From Crocinitomicaceae bacterium (GTDB lineage: Bacteria; Bacteroidota; Bacteroidia; Flavobacteriales_D; Crocinitomicaceae): a stretch of DNA of 64,000 bases. Where the stretch lies: NCBI GenBank assembly GCA_023957475.1, contig JAMLHA010000001.1, positions 1-64,000 of the forward strand, written 5' to 3'. This document shows positions 53,276-62,522 of the stretch, in pieces (within the stretch, counting starts at the first letter, position 1; the number at the start of each line of letters is the position of its first letter). The position numbers and the translations under genes are program-made. The notes below the pieces were generated by a model. It was given only the letters and a program-made list of their open reading frames with translations. It ran no database searches and was not told where the DNA came from.

Positions 53276-54438
53276 TGCAAAAGAAAATCATCATTGTTGG
53301 TGCCGGACCTGCTGGATTAATGGCTGCTTATCAATTATCGAAAGATAAACGGTTTCAAGTAAATGTGTTTGACACCAATAAAGCGTTGGCTCGTAAGTTT
53401 TTAGTTGCAGGTAAAGGTGGATTTAATCTAAGTAACGCAGAGCCCATTCCAGAATTTGTTCAAAAATACAACCATCCATTTGTTTCAGATGCTGTATTAG
53501 AATTTCCCAATTCAGCAACGATTGAATGGCTACAAGAATTGGGAATCGAAACATTTATTGGTTCAAGTGGTAAAATTTTTCCAAAACAAGGTGTCAAACC
53601 CATTGAAGTGTTGAATGCTTGGATTGATAAGTTAAAAGAACAAGGTGTATTGTTTCATTATGAACATTCGTTTTATCAATTTAAAAACAACCACATTTCC
53701 TTTAAAACACCAACAAATGACAGTCATTTTACGTATGATTACCTTCTTTTTGCTTTGGGAGGTGCATCGTGGAGTGTTACAGGTTCTACAGGAAGTTGGT
53801 TGCCCATTTTTCACCAAAAAGGTATAACAACTATTCCTTTTTCATCAAGCAACGCTGGAATAGAGCTACTAAATTGGACTACCGAGTTAGGAGGCGGAAT
53901 ATTGAAAAATACGGCTGTGTCAATTGGAGAACAAACCAAGTTTGGTGAAATAGAACTAACACAATACGGTTTAGAAGGAGCGCCAATTTATGCATTAAAT
54001 CATCTAGTCAGAAAAGGAGCAAAAACGTTAACTCTTGATTTAAAACCAACGAAAACAGTTGATGAGTTGCAACAAGCCTTAGCACTTTATCAAGGCAATA
54101 AAACAGCATTTTTAAAGTCCATTAAATTATCCAAATCCGCCATACATTTATTGAAAACAGTTTTGACGAAGGAAGCATTTATGGATGATTTAAAATTCAT
54201 AGAAGGAATCAAAACGCTTGAATTATCCATTCAGACTTTGCGACCAATAGAAGAGGCAATATCAACGGTTGGTGGTATTTCGATGAATGAAATCAATCAC
54301 ACCTTTGAGCTGAAGCAATTAAAAAACCATTTTTGCTTAGGAGAAATGTTGGACTGGGACTCACCAACTGGAGGTTACTTGTTGCAAGCATGTTTTGCAA
54401 TAGGCACAAAAGCAGCCAGAACAATCATGCATCCTTAA
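53275..54438 (+). CDS. NAD(P)/FAD-dependent flavoprotein (TIGR03862 / HI0933-like)
   Basis: 387 residues. The N-terminal dinucleotide-binding motif is IIIVGAGPAGLMAAYQL (GxGxxG near 8-13). It is followed by the family's FLVAGKGGFNLSNAEP and the SSGKIFPKQGVKP segment. The C-terminal flavin contact region is LGEMLDWDSPTGGYLLQACFAIGTKAA (in parts). These proteins are related to BaiN and other HI0933 flavoproteins of unclear substrate. It is translationally coupled to the hydrolase. Its stop codon overlaps the convergent SPOR gene by 4 bases. Confidence 0.88.
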   Translation: MQKKIIIVGAGPAGLMAAYQLSKDKRFQVNVFDTNKALARKFLVAGKGGFNLSNAEPIPEFVQKYNHPFVSDAVLEFPNSATIEWLQELGIETFIGSSGKIFPKQGVKPIEVLNAWIDKLKEQGVLFHYEHSFYQFKNNHISFKTPTNDSHFTYDYLLFALGGASWSVTGSTGSWLPIFHQKGITTIPFSSSNAGIELLNWTTELGGGILKNTAVSIGEQTKFGEIELTQYGLEGAPIYALNHLVRKGAKTLTLDLKPTKTVDELQQALALYQGNKTAFLKSIKLSKSAIHLLKTVLTKEAFMDDLKFIEGIKTLELSIQTLRPIEEAISTVGGISMNEINHTFELKQLKNHFCLGEMLDWDSPTGGYLLQACFAIGTKAARTIMHP

Positions 54439-54839
54439 TCGATACGAGGTAAATTCACTTTTTCTTGAACAATAAAACTTGTAGGAAATTCCGATCCTAA
54501 TTCTGCTTTTAAACGATCCGCTTCAGCAGAAGTTCTGAAATCACCCACACGTAAAAAATAATTTGGTGCATTATAAGTAACGTAAGCTTCTATTTTAGGG
54601 AAAGATCTAGAAAATTGTATACGAGCATGGTCAACTTTTGATTTATCAGAATCAAAAAATATTTGCAAGCGGTATCCACTAATCTGCACACTCGTTGCGG
54701 GAGGGACTACTTCACTTTGTTTTTTAATCAAATTATCAATTCTTGGGTCTTTGATAACTTCAACATGTCCTTGACTAAAGCTATTTGAGTTGAACAATAA
54801 ACAACAAAATACAATTAATATAGAATAAAATAATTTCAT
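54435..54839 (-). CDS. SPOR domain-containing exported protein
   Basis: 134 residues. A signal peptide (MKLFYSILIVFCCLLFNSNSFSQ) is followed by a linker and a SPOR domain (about 50-130: GYRLQIFFDSDKSKVDHARI, then NYFLRVGDFRTSAEADRLKAEL). SPOR domains bind denuded peptidoglycan at division sites. A -7-like TACATTTG lies 22 bases before the ATG on the minus strand. Confidence 0.9.
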   Translation of the reverse strand: MKLFYSILIVFCCLLFNSNSFSQGHVEVIKDPRIDNLIKKQSEVVPPATSVQISGYRLQIFFDSDKSKVDHARIQFSRSFPKIEAYVTYNAPNYFLRVGDFRTSAEADRLKAELGSEFPTSFIVQEKVNLPRID

Positions 54840-54861
54840 AGTTGAAAATGCTAATAAAAAA

Positions 54862-54869
54862 CAAATGTA
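54862..54869 (-). promoter_or_regulatory. Candidate -7 promoter element (TACATTTG, minus strand)
   Basis: Reads TACATTTG on the minus strand from 54869 to 54862, an exact TAnnTTTG match, 22 bases before the ATG of the SPOR gene. Confidence 0.4.
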
Positions 54870-55037
54870 ATAAATATTAAAAAACTACTAGAATATGTTT
54901 AACAATGATTGTGCCAAAATTGATTTTTTCTCTATGAATACAAGGAGTCGGAGTGCAAATTTATTTAGAATCATTATAAATTAATGGTTTTAGTCGAAAA
55001 AATGTCACTAAACTGTCATAAAAGTGGGTATAAATTC

Positions 55038-55045
55038 TAAATTTG
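55038..55045 (+). promoter_or_regulatory. Candidate -7 element of the alternative complex III operon (TAAATTTG)
   Basis: Exact TAnnTTTG match, 46 bases before ATG 55092 in a 252-base intergenic gap. A -33 TTG is not seen at 17-23 bases; CTG at 55013-55015 is nearest. Confidence 0.4.
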
Positions 55046-55091
55046 CTCCGCTAGTAATGTATTAATTAGCGTTAAAATTGACGTTTTTTAA

Positions 55092-56432
55092 ATGGAAATA
55101 TCTAATACTCAAATGTTTAGAAAAATTAACAATTGGTGCATTGGTGCATTAGCGGTGATGCTAATGACGGGCACATTCGAAGCTCAAGCTCAGCCTGATG
55201 GGGCAACTTTGTTTAAACAATGTGCTACATGTCACAGCCCATTCAAAGATGGTACGGGGCCTAAATTACAAGGTGTTCGTGAAAAATGGAACTCCGGTGG
55301 AGCAAAAGATGGTTCAATATACCATTGGGTGAAGGACTGGGAAGCAGCAGCAGCAGCAGATCCTTATGCGGCAAACGAAACAAAAGTGAAGCCAGGTTCA
55401 ATGATGAAGTTTCCAACGTTATCAAATGAAGAAATTGATGCAATCTTTGATTACGTTGATGCGCAAGTTGAAAACAAGCCAGCGGCTCCAGTTGCAGGTG
55501 GTGACGGAAACGTTGAAGTGGTTGAACAAGAATTGCCAATGGGATGGATTTGGTTGGCATTTGCAATTGTATTAACTGTTGTAGTTGTTTCATTAGGAAA
55601 TGTTAAAAACCGTTTGGTTTTAATTTCGAAAGCTAAAGGAGGTGAAGATGTTGAAGACGTTCCTTCTTTCATCGATGATATTAAATCATGGGCTTGGAGA
55701 AATAGAAAATTGACAGCATTCTTAATTTTATGCGTTGTTATAGGTGTTTTTGTAGCGTTGTTCTTAGGACTTTATACAATTGACGTAAAAGAAGGGTATC
55801 ATCCTTCTCAGCCAATTGAATTTCCGCACTCAGTTCACGCTGGAATCAATGGTATCGATTGTAGATATTGTCACAACGTTGTTACTGAATCTAAATCAGC
55901 AAGTTTACCAACTGTGAATGTTTGTATGAACTGTCACAAACAAGTGACTGGTACAACTCCAGAGCAGCAAGAGAAAATCAAGAAAATTTATGAAGCAGCT
56001 GGTTGGGACGGAAACCAATTTACAGGAAAAACAAAAGAAATTGTTTGGAACAAAGTTCACGTTTTACCTGATCACGTTTACTTTAGTCACGAGCAACACG
56101 TAACAGCTGGCAATGTAGATTGTATGCAATGTCACGGTGATATGAAGAAAAGAACAGAAACTGCTCAAGTAATGCCTGTTTCTGAATTGAATAAAATTGA
56201 AGGTAACATTCAGTTGACTAAACCAACATTAACAATGGGTTGGTGTATTGAATGTCACGACCAAAAAGGTATTTCAGATGGTCCATTGGATACAAAGAAA
56301 GATGGTTATTATGCTGAAATTCACAAACGTTTATTAGAAAATGATCCTAAATTGTATGAACAATACATGAAAGATGGAAAAGTTTCTGTAAAAGAATTAG
56401 GTGGTTGGGAGTGCATTAAATGTCACTATTAA
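55092..56432 (+). CDS. actA: Alternative complex III subunit ActA, multiheme cytochrome c
   Basis: 446 residues with six CxxCH haem motifs. The first, CATCH, is at about 44-48 in a separate monohaem cytochrome c domain. Five more follow in the C-terminal part: CRYCH (about 256), CMNCH (278), CMQCH (344), CIECH (384) and CIKCH (441, near the end). Between them are two hydrophobic segments (WIWLAFAIVLTVVVVSLGNV; FLILCVVIGVFVALFLGLY). The N-terminus has a signal-like sequence. ActA passes electrons in the quinol:cytochrome c oxidoreductase. ATG 55113 is an alternative start, better placed before the signal peptide. Confidence 0.92.
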   Translation: MEISNTQMFRKINNWCIGALAVMLMTGTFEAQAQPDGATLFKQCATCHSPFKDGTGPKLQGVREKWNSGGAKDGSIYHWVKDWEAAAAADPYAANETKVKPGSMMKFPTLSNEEIDAIFDYVDAQVENKPAAPVAGGDGNVEVVEQELPMGWIWLAFAIVLTVVVVSLGNVKNRLVLISKAKGGEDVEDVPSFIDDIKSWAWRNRKLTAFLILCVVIGVFVALFLGLYTIDVKEGYHPSQPIEFPHSVHAGINGIDCRYCHNVVTESKSASLPTVNVCMNCHKQVTGTTPEQQEKIKKIYEAAGWDGNQFTGKTKEIVWNKVHVLPDHVYFSHEQHVTAGNVDCMQCHGDMKKRTETAQVMPVSELNKIEGNIQLTKPTLTMGWCIECHDQKGISDGPLDTKKDGYYAEIHKRLLENDPKLYEQYMKDGKVSVKELGGWECIKCHY

Positions 56433-56467
56433 TAATATTAATGAATTTTTAGAAGTCGATAGATATC

Positions 56468-59400
56468 ATGGGAACGACAAAAAAATATTGGAAAGGAATT
56501 GAAGAATTAAATGAAACTCCAGAGTTTCTTCAATCAAAGCAACAAGAGTTTGCTGGATACCAAACAATAGAGCAATTTTTAGGTAACGAAAAAATTGAGG
56601 AGTCATCATCTAATCGTAGAGATTTTCTTAAATTTTTAGGATTTAGTGTGGCTGCTGCTACTGTTGCGGCTTGTGAATCGCCAGTTACTAAAATTATTCC
56701 TTATGTAAACAAACCAGAAAATGTAACTCCTGGTATGGCTACATGGTATGCTTCAACTTATTACGATGGAAATGCTTATGGTAGTATCCTTGTAAAAACA
56801 CGTGAAGGTCGTCCAATTTACATTAAAGGTAATAGAGATCAAGGTATTAACAAGGGTGCAGTAAATGCTCAAATCATAGCTTCTGTTCTTGGATTGTATG
56901 AATCTTCAAGATTGACAGACGCATTGGAAGATGGTAAAGTAGGTACACTTTCTGCGATTGATGGTAAAATCATGAAGGCAGTGAAAGAAGCGAATAAAGT
57001 GACTTTATTCTCTAATTCAATCATCAGCCCTTCTTTGAATAAAGCGATTGGTACATTTGCTTCTAAATTAGGAGAAGGTAAATTTGAACACATTCAATAC
57101 GATGCTCAGTCTTATGCTGGTATGCGTGCAGCAAATAAAGAATCATTTGGTTTAGTAGTTGAAGGAACAGAAAACGGAATTATTCCTGATTACGATTTCT
57201 CAAAAGCTAAAACAGTTGTATCTGTTGGAGCTGACTTCTTAAACTCATGGTTGTTGGCAACTCAATTTACACATCAATTCAGTTTGACGAGAAACCCAGA
57301 TAATGATTGGATGTCTAAATTGTTTGTGTTTGAATCTCAAATGTCAATCACTGGTTCAAATGCTGATTACAGAGGAATGATTAAACCTTCTGAACAAGCA
57401 AATGTATTGGCTTATATGTTGAAAGCATTTGGTGTTTCAACGGATGTAAGCACTGCACTGTCAGAACCAACAAAAGCTATTGCTGATTTAGCGGTTGCAG
57501 AATTGAAAGCTTCAAAAGCAGAATCTATCGTTGTAGCTGGTTCAAATAGCAAAGCAGTACAAATTTTAGCAAATAAATTAAACGAAGTAGTAGGAGCTTA
57601 TACAAAAACAATCAATGTAAACAATCCTATTAACTTGTTTCAATCAGAAGACGAAAAAGTTCAAAAATTTGTAAGCGATGTAATTGGTGGAAAAGCAAGT
57701 GATGTAGTTATCTTCTTAGATACAAACCCTGCTTACTCATTGCCAAATGCTGACGAATTTGGAAAAGCAATTTCTAAAATCAAAACATCGGTAGCGATTT
57801 CTCAATTTGCTGATGAAACTGCTGCAAAATGTAAATACATCATTCCAGAATTACACGCATTGGAATCTTGGAATGATTACCAACCAACAAAAACACATTT
57901 CGCAACGGCACAACCAACGATTCGTCCATTGGCTGAAAACACAACTTCACCAATCGAATCATTCTTAGTTTGGGCAGGTGCTGCGTTTAGAGGTGGAAAA
58001 GATTCAAGAGTAGCTTATGATTACATCAAATCTAACTGGGAGACAGAAAGATTTGCAACTCAATCTAGTTATACAACACCAGATTCATATTGGGATATGA
58101 TGGTTCACAATTCATGTTATGATTTAACAGTAGCTGATCCATCTGCACCTTCATTCAATGCTTCTTTAAATGTAGCTTCTCAATTACCTAAAGTAAGTGG
58201 AGCAACAGAAGTAGTCTTGTATCAAAAAGCATCTATCGGAGTTGGTATTCAAGCTGCAAACCCTTGGTTGCAAGAGATGCCAGACCCAATGACAAAGGTA
58301 ACTTGGGATAACTGTTTTACAATGAACCCAGCAGACCCTGCATATAGCTACCGTAAAACTTACGATGAACGCCATGGTTTAAGTTTGGCAACATTGACAG
58401 TTGGTGAAACAAAAATCACATTGCCTGTTTATCCATTACCAGGACAAGCTATTGGTACAATTGGTATCGCTTTAGGATACGGTCGTGGAGCTAATGGTGA
58501 AAAAATCGGTAAAGGTGCTTATCAAGTTGCAGAATTTGGTGGACATGAATTGGATGAAAATGGAAAACCAAAACCAATTGGTGCCAACGCATTTAAATTG
58601 GTTACTTTCCAAGGAGGTTCTTATTCATACGAATCTGCAGGTGCATTGAGCGGAGAAGAAGGTGAGTATTTAATTGCAGCAACGCAATTGCACCACACTG
58701 TAATGGCTCGTGAGTCAATTATTAGAGAAACAACTTTAGAAACGTATAAAAAGGGAGAAAAAGAATCATTCAATCCTGCACATACTTTACAAAAAATCAA
58801 TAAAGAAGGTCACCACGAAGAAGTTCCAATTTCAGAATTTAACTTGTGGGATGATCACCCAGTTGAAAATGTTGGTCACCGTTGGGTAATGTCAATCGAC
58901 TTGAACAAATGTTTCGGTTGTGGAGCATGTTTGATTGCTTGTCAATCCGAAAACAACGTTCCAGTTGTTGGTAAACACGAAGTAAGAAAAGGACGTGAAA
59001 TGCACTGGTTGCGTATCGACCGTTACTTCTCTTCTGATGTAGAAGCTTCTATCGGTACAAGAAAAGATCCTGATACATTTGATTATCACGCAGCAGAGGT
59101 AGCACAACAAAATCCAAAAGTTGTTCACATGCCAATGATGTGTCAGCACTGTAACCATGCTCCATGTGAGACTGTTTGTCCAGTGTCTGCAACAACACAT
59201 AGTAATGAAGGATTGAATCAAATGACTTATAACAGATGTATTGGTACACGTTATTGTGCGAACAACTGTCCTTATAAAGTAAGAAGATTTAACTGGTACA
59301 ACTACCCTTCATACAAGAAATTTACAGAAATCAACCCAGCACAAGATGATTTAAGCCGTTTGGTATTGAATCCAGATGTTACAGTTCGTACACGTGGTGT

Positions 59401-59719
59401 AATGGAGAAATGTACATTCTGTGTTCAAAATATCCAAACAAGTAAATTACAAGCAAAAGTTGAAGGACGTCCAGTTATTGATGGAGAGGTTAACACAGCA
59501 TGTAAAGAAGCTTGTCCATCTGAAGCAATTAGCTTCGGTGACTGGAACGATGTAAATTCTTTGGTTCGTCACGAGTCTTCAAGCACAAGATCATATCAAG
59601 CGTTGGAAGAAGTTGGTACAAAACCAAATGTTTACTACCAAGTTAAAGTACGTAATGAAAAAAATGATATTTTAGAAGCAATTCAATCAGCAAGAGTTGC
59701 AGAAGTAAAACATCATTAA
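56468..59719 (+). CDS. actB: Alternative complex III subunit ActB, molybdopterin-oxidoreductase-like plus iron-sulphur domain
   Basis: 1083 residues, a fusion of two parts. The N-terminus has a twin-arginine-like RRDFLKFLGFSVAAATVAAC (about 49-68) that may also be a lipobox. The large domain resembles molybdopterin oxidoreductases but in ActB proteins holds no cofactor. From about 800 the ferredoxin-like part carries CFGCGACLIACQSEN, CQHCNHAPCETVCP, CIGTRYCANNCP and CTFCVQNIQ...CKEACP, ligands for four Fe-S clusters. It sits on the periplasmic side of the membrane subunits ActC and ActF. It follows actA by 35 bases. Confidence 0.93.
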   Translation: MGTTKKYWKGIEELNETPEFLQSKQQEFAGYQTIEQFLGNEKIEESSSNRRDFLKFLGFSVAAATVAACESPVTKIIPYVNKPENVTPGMATWYASTYYDGNAYGSILVKTREGRPIYIKGNRDQGINKGAVNAQIIASVLGLYESSRLTDALEDGKVGTLSAIDGKIMKAVKEANKVTLFSNSIISPSLNKAIGTFASKLGEGKFEHIQYDAQSYAGMRAANKESFGLVVEGTENGIIPDYDFSKAKTVVSVGADFLNSWLLATQFTHQFSLTRNPDNDWMSKLFVFESQMSITGSNADYRGMIKPSEQANVLAYMLKAFGVSTDVSTALSEPTKAIADLAVAELKASKAESIVVAGSNSKAVQILANKLNEVVGAYTKTINVNNPINLFQSEDEKVQKFVSDVIGGKASDVVIFLDTNPAYSLPNADEFGKAISKIKTSVAISQFADETAAKCKYIIPELHALESWNDYQPTKTHFATAQPTIRPLAENTTSPIESFLVWAGAAFRGGKDSRVAYDYIKSNWETERFATQSSYTTPDSYWDMMVHNSCYDLTVADPSAPSFNASLNVASQLPKVSGATEVVLYQKASIGVGIQAANPWLQEMPDPMTKVTWDNCFTMNPADPAYSYRKTYDERHGLSLATLTVGETKITLPVYPLPGQAIGTIGIALGYGRGANGEKIGKGAYQVAEFGGHELDENGKPKPIGANAFKLVTFQGGSYSYESAGALSGEEGEYLIAATQLHHTVMARESIIRETTLETYKKGEKESFNPAHTLQKINKEGHHEEVPISEFNLWDDHPVENVGHRWVMSIDLNKCFGCGACLIACQSENNVPVVGKHEVRKGREMHWLRIDRYFSSDVEASIGTRKDPDTFDYHAAEVAQQNPKVVHMPMMCQHCNHAPCETVCPVSATTHSNEGLNQMTYNRCIGTRYCANNCPYKVRRFNWYNYPSYKKFTEINPAQDDLSRLVLNPDVTVRTRGVMEKCTFCVQNIQTSKLQAKVEGRPVIDGEVNTACKEACPSEAISFGDWNDVNSLVRHESSSTRSYQALEEVGTKPNVYYQVKVRNEKNDILEAIQSARVAEVKHH

Positions 59720-59770
59720 TAATAAAGTAGAAATAGAAATTAATTAGTAATCGAATAAAAACCAATTGTA

Positions 59771-61171
59771 ATGCATAAAGAAGCAGCAATTCGAGAGCCC
59801 CTCATCTTAGGTCACAAGACCTATCACCAAATTACGGAAGATATTTGTGGACCAATAGAGGATAAAGCACCAAGAATGTGGTATGTACTGTTTAGTATTG
59901 CCTTAATCATTGGGTTGTATGGAGTTGGATGTATCATGTATCTATTAGGAACAGGTATTGGAGTTTGGGGTATGAACAAGACAATTAACTGGGCGTGGGA
60001 TATTACCAACTTCGTATGGTGGGTAGGTATCGGGCACGCTGGTACGTTGATCTCAGCAGTATTGTTATTGTTCCGTCAAAGATGGAGAATGGCGATTAAC
60101 CGTGCAGCTGAAGCGATGACAATTTTTGCCGTATTCATGGCAGGTATTTTCCCGCTTATCCACATGGGTCGTCTTTGGGTAGGATATTTCGTAATGCCAA
60201 TTCCAAATCACTTTGGTTCCTTATGGGTTAACTTTAACTCACCATTGTTATGGGATGTATTTGCGATTTCTACTTATTTATCAGTTGGTTTTGTATTTTG
60301 GTACATCGGTTTGATTCCAGATTTTGCAACATTGCGTGATAGAGCTAAGAAACCAGTATCAAAAAGAATGTATTCAATCCTTTCTTTTGGTTGGTCTGGT
60401 AGAGCAAAACAATGGAATCGTTTTGAGTTGGTTTCATTGGTTTTGGCAGGTTTGGCTACACCACTTGTATTCTCAGTTCACTCTATCGTATCATTTGACT
60501 TTGCTACTTCGGTAATTCCAGGTTGGCACACCACGATCTTCCCGCCATACTTCGTAGCAGGAGCCGTGTTCTCAGGATTTGCGATGGTACAAACAATCAT
60601 GTTGATTTTGCGTAAAGCAATGAAATTAGAAGCTTATTTGCATACAAAACACATCGAGTACATGAACATCGTAATCATGGTTACAGGTTCAATCGTAGGT
60701 ACAGCATACATCACTGAGTTATTCGTTTCATGGTATTCAGGTGTTGAATACGAAGGATATGCATTCTTCAATCGTGCAACTGGACCATACTGGTGGGCTT
60801 ATGCAGCTATGATGACTTGTAACGTTGTTTCCCCACAGTTGATGTGGTTTAAGAAATTGAGAAGAAGTATGTTGTTTACATTCATTATTTCTATTGTGGT
60901 AAACATCGGTATGTGGTTTGAGCGTTTTGTAATTATCGTTACTTCATTGCACCGTGATTACTTACCATCTTCATGGAGTATGCAATACCCAACACACATT
61001 GATATTGGTGTTTATATTGGAACAATAGGATTATTCTTTACGTTCTACTTATTATTTGCGAGATTTTTCCCAGTAATGCCGATTGCAGAATTGAAAACAA
61101 TTTTGAAAACATCTGGTGAATCTTATAAAAATGCTCCTGATACACATCACGGGCACGATGAACAACATTAA
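59771..61171 (+). CDS. actC: Alternative complex III subunit ActC (NrfD-like membrane protein)
   Basis: 466 residues with about ten transmembrane helices, for example VLFSIALIIGLYGVGCIMYL and IYLSVGFVFWYIGLIPDFATL-like segments. The family's GHAGTLISAVLLLFRQRWR and FVSWYSGVEYE are seen. NrfD-like subunits bind the quinol and may take part in proton movement. Its membrane partner is ActF, another NrfD-like protein in this operon. A His-rich tail (DTHHGHDEQH) ends it. Confidence 0.94.
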   Translation: MHKEAAIREPLILGHKTYHQITEDICGPIEDKAPRMWYVLFSIALIIGLYGVGCIMYLLGTGIGVWGMNKTINWAWDITNFVWWVGIGHAGTLISAVLLLFRQRWRMAINRAAEAMTIFAVFMAGIFPLIHMGRLWVGYFVMPIPNHFGSLWVNFNSPLLWDVFAISTYLSVGFVFWYIGLIPDFATLRDRAKKPVSKRMYSILSFGWSGRAKQWNRFELVSLVLAGLATPLVFSVHSIVSFDFATSVIPGWHTTIFPPYFVAGAVFSGFAMVQTIMLILRKAMKLEAYLHTKHIEYMNIVIMVTGSIVGTAYITELFVSWYSGVEYEGYAFFNRATGPYWWAYAAMMTCNVVSPQLMWFKKLRRSMLFTFIISIVVNIGMWFERFVIIVTSLHRDYLPSSWSMQYPTHIDIGVYIGTIGLFFTFYLLFARFFPVMPIAELKTILKTSGESYKNAPDTHHGHDEQH

Positions 61172-61193
61172 TAACGCTTTATAATTAAAGACA

Positions 61194-61730
61194 ATGGCAG
61201 AGAAAGTAATATATGCAATGTATGATGATGACGACGTTTTGAAAGACGGCGCTAAAAAATTGGTTGCAAAAGGAATTAAAGTAGCTGATGTATTTTCACC
61301 ATTTCCTGTACACGGAATTGATCCAATCATTGGAGTAAAAAATACACGTCTGGGAATTATGTCGTTCTTATATGGTTTGGGAGGGTTAACTCTTGCAACT
61401 ATTGGAATGCGTTATTTTATGATTGTTGACTGGCCAATGAACATCGGAGGTAAGCCAAGTTTTTCATATTTGGAAAACATGTTGGCTTTTATTCCAATTT
61501 CATTTGAATTTACAGTATTGTGTGCAGCGCACTTTATGGCGTTGACCTATTTAATTGTAAATAGAACGTTGCCAGGTATGCCTGCAAGAAACCCAGATCC
61601 AAGAACAACTGACGATAAGTTTGTAATGGAAATCAGAACAAGTGATAATACTGGTTTTTCTTACGAAGAAATTGAAGGTATGTTGAAAGAAACAGGTATA
61701 ATTGAATTAGACCAAAAAGAAGTTAAATAA
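61194..61730 (+). CDS. actD: Alternative complex III subunit ActD (DUF3341)
   Basis: 178 residues. It has a soluble N-terminus (MAEKVIYAMYDDDDVLKDGAK) and two transmembrane helices near 60-75 and 96-120. The DUF3341 hallmark FSPFPVHGID lies near 36-45. It is a small membrane subunit of the complex. It follows actC by 22 bases. Confidence 0.92.
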   Translation: MAEKVIYAMYDDDDVLKDGAKKLVAKGIKVADVFSPFPVHGIDPIIGVKNTRLGIMSFLYGLGGLTLATIGMRYFMIVDWPMNIGGKPSFSYLENMLAFIPISFEFTVLCAAHFMALTYLIVNRTLPGMPARNPDPRTTDDKFVMEIRTSDNTGFSYEEIEGMLKETGIIELDQKEVK

Positions 61731-61770
61731 TTGCTAATTTTCGGAGAATCGAATATTAAATTATAGAAAA

Positions 61771-62490
61771 ATGAAAATGAATTTTAAGGCAATAGTAAGC
61801 TTATCATTTACAGTAGTAGCGCTTAGCTCTTGTGTTACTGATCCTGATAGCTCTGGTTATGAATACATGCCCGATATGTATCGTTCTGCAGCCATTGAAC
61901 CATACGTTGATTATGGTCAAGTGAAAGAACGTATAAATCCTGAATTGGCTGGGAAACTTTCTGCAATGGTACCTCCTTTTGGTTCTATTCCCTATTTTGG
62001 AACAGATTCTACTATGGTAGCATTGAATATGCCATTCCCTATTTTGCCAAACAGTGCATTTAAGTTGACACATGATTTAAGAGGTTTTGATTTCTCTGAT
62101 GAAGATACGTATATGTTAGCGGCAAATTACACTACCAATCCTTTGAAATTAACTGCTGAAAATGCAGATAAACTATTCGATGATGGGAAAGTGTTGTATA
62201 ATCACAACTGTTCTCAATGTCACGGAGAAAAAGGCGATGGTAAAGGACCAATGGTGGAAAATGACCTTTTCTCAGGTGTTCCTGATTATGCTGACAAAAA
62301 AGAATTAAGTAACGGACAAATGTTCTATTCTATCTATTATGGTAAAGGAGCAATGGGATCTCACGCTTCAATCATTAATAAGAAAGAAATTTGGACAATT
62401 ATCCATTATATCCGTAAGTTCCAAGATGAAAATTATGGTAAATTCGGAGAAGCAGCGGCATCAACAGAAACTACTGATGCAGCGAATTAA
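61771..62490 (+). CDS. actE: Alternative complex III subunit ActE, monohaem cytochrome c lipoprotein
   Basis: 239 residues. The lipobox LSSC near 17-20 implies a lipid-anchored protein. One haem-binding CSQCH lies near 148-152 (NHNCSQCHGEKGDGKGPMV), with a Met ligand probably in GKGAMGSHAS. ActE accepts electrons from ActA and passes them to the aa3 oxidase. The gene is followed by actF after 32 bases. Confidence 0.93.
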   Translation: MKMNFKAIVSLSFTVVALSSCVTDPDSSGYEYMPDMYRSAAIEPYVDYGQVKERINPELAGKLSAMVPPFGSIPYFGTDSTMVALNMPFPILPNSAFKLTHDLRGFDFSDEDTYMLAANYTTNPLKLTAENADKLFDDGKVLYNHNCSQCHGEKGDGKGPMVENDLFSGVPDYADKKELSNGQMFYSIYYGKGAMGSHASIINKKEIWTIIHYIRKFQDENYGKFGEAAASTETTDAAN

Positions 62491-62522
62491 TTTTTAAATA
62501 GAAATTTGTAAATAGAATAAAG

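Noticed and set aside
56468-58900. The large domain of ActB as an active molybdenum enzyme.
   Set aside because: ActB proteins of this complex are known to have lost the molybdopterin cofactor, and the operon context is respiratory ACIII.
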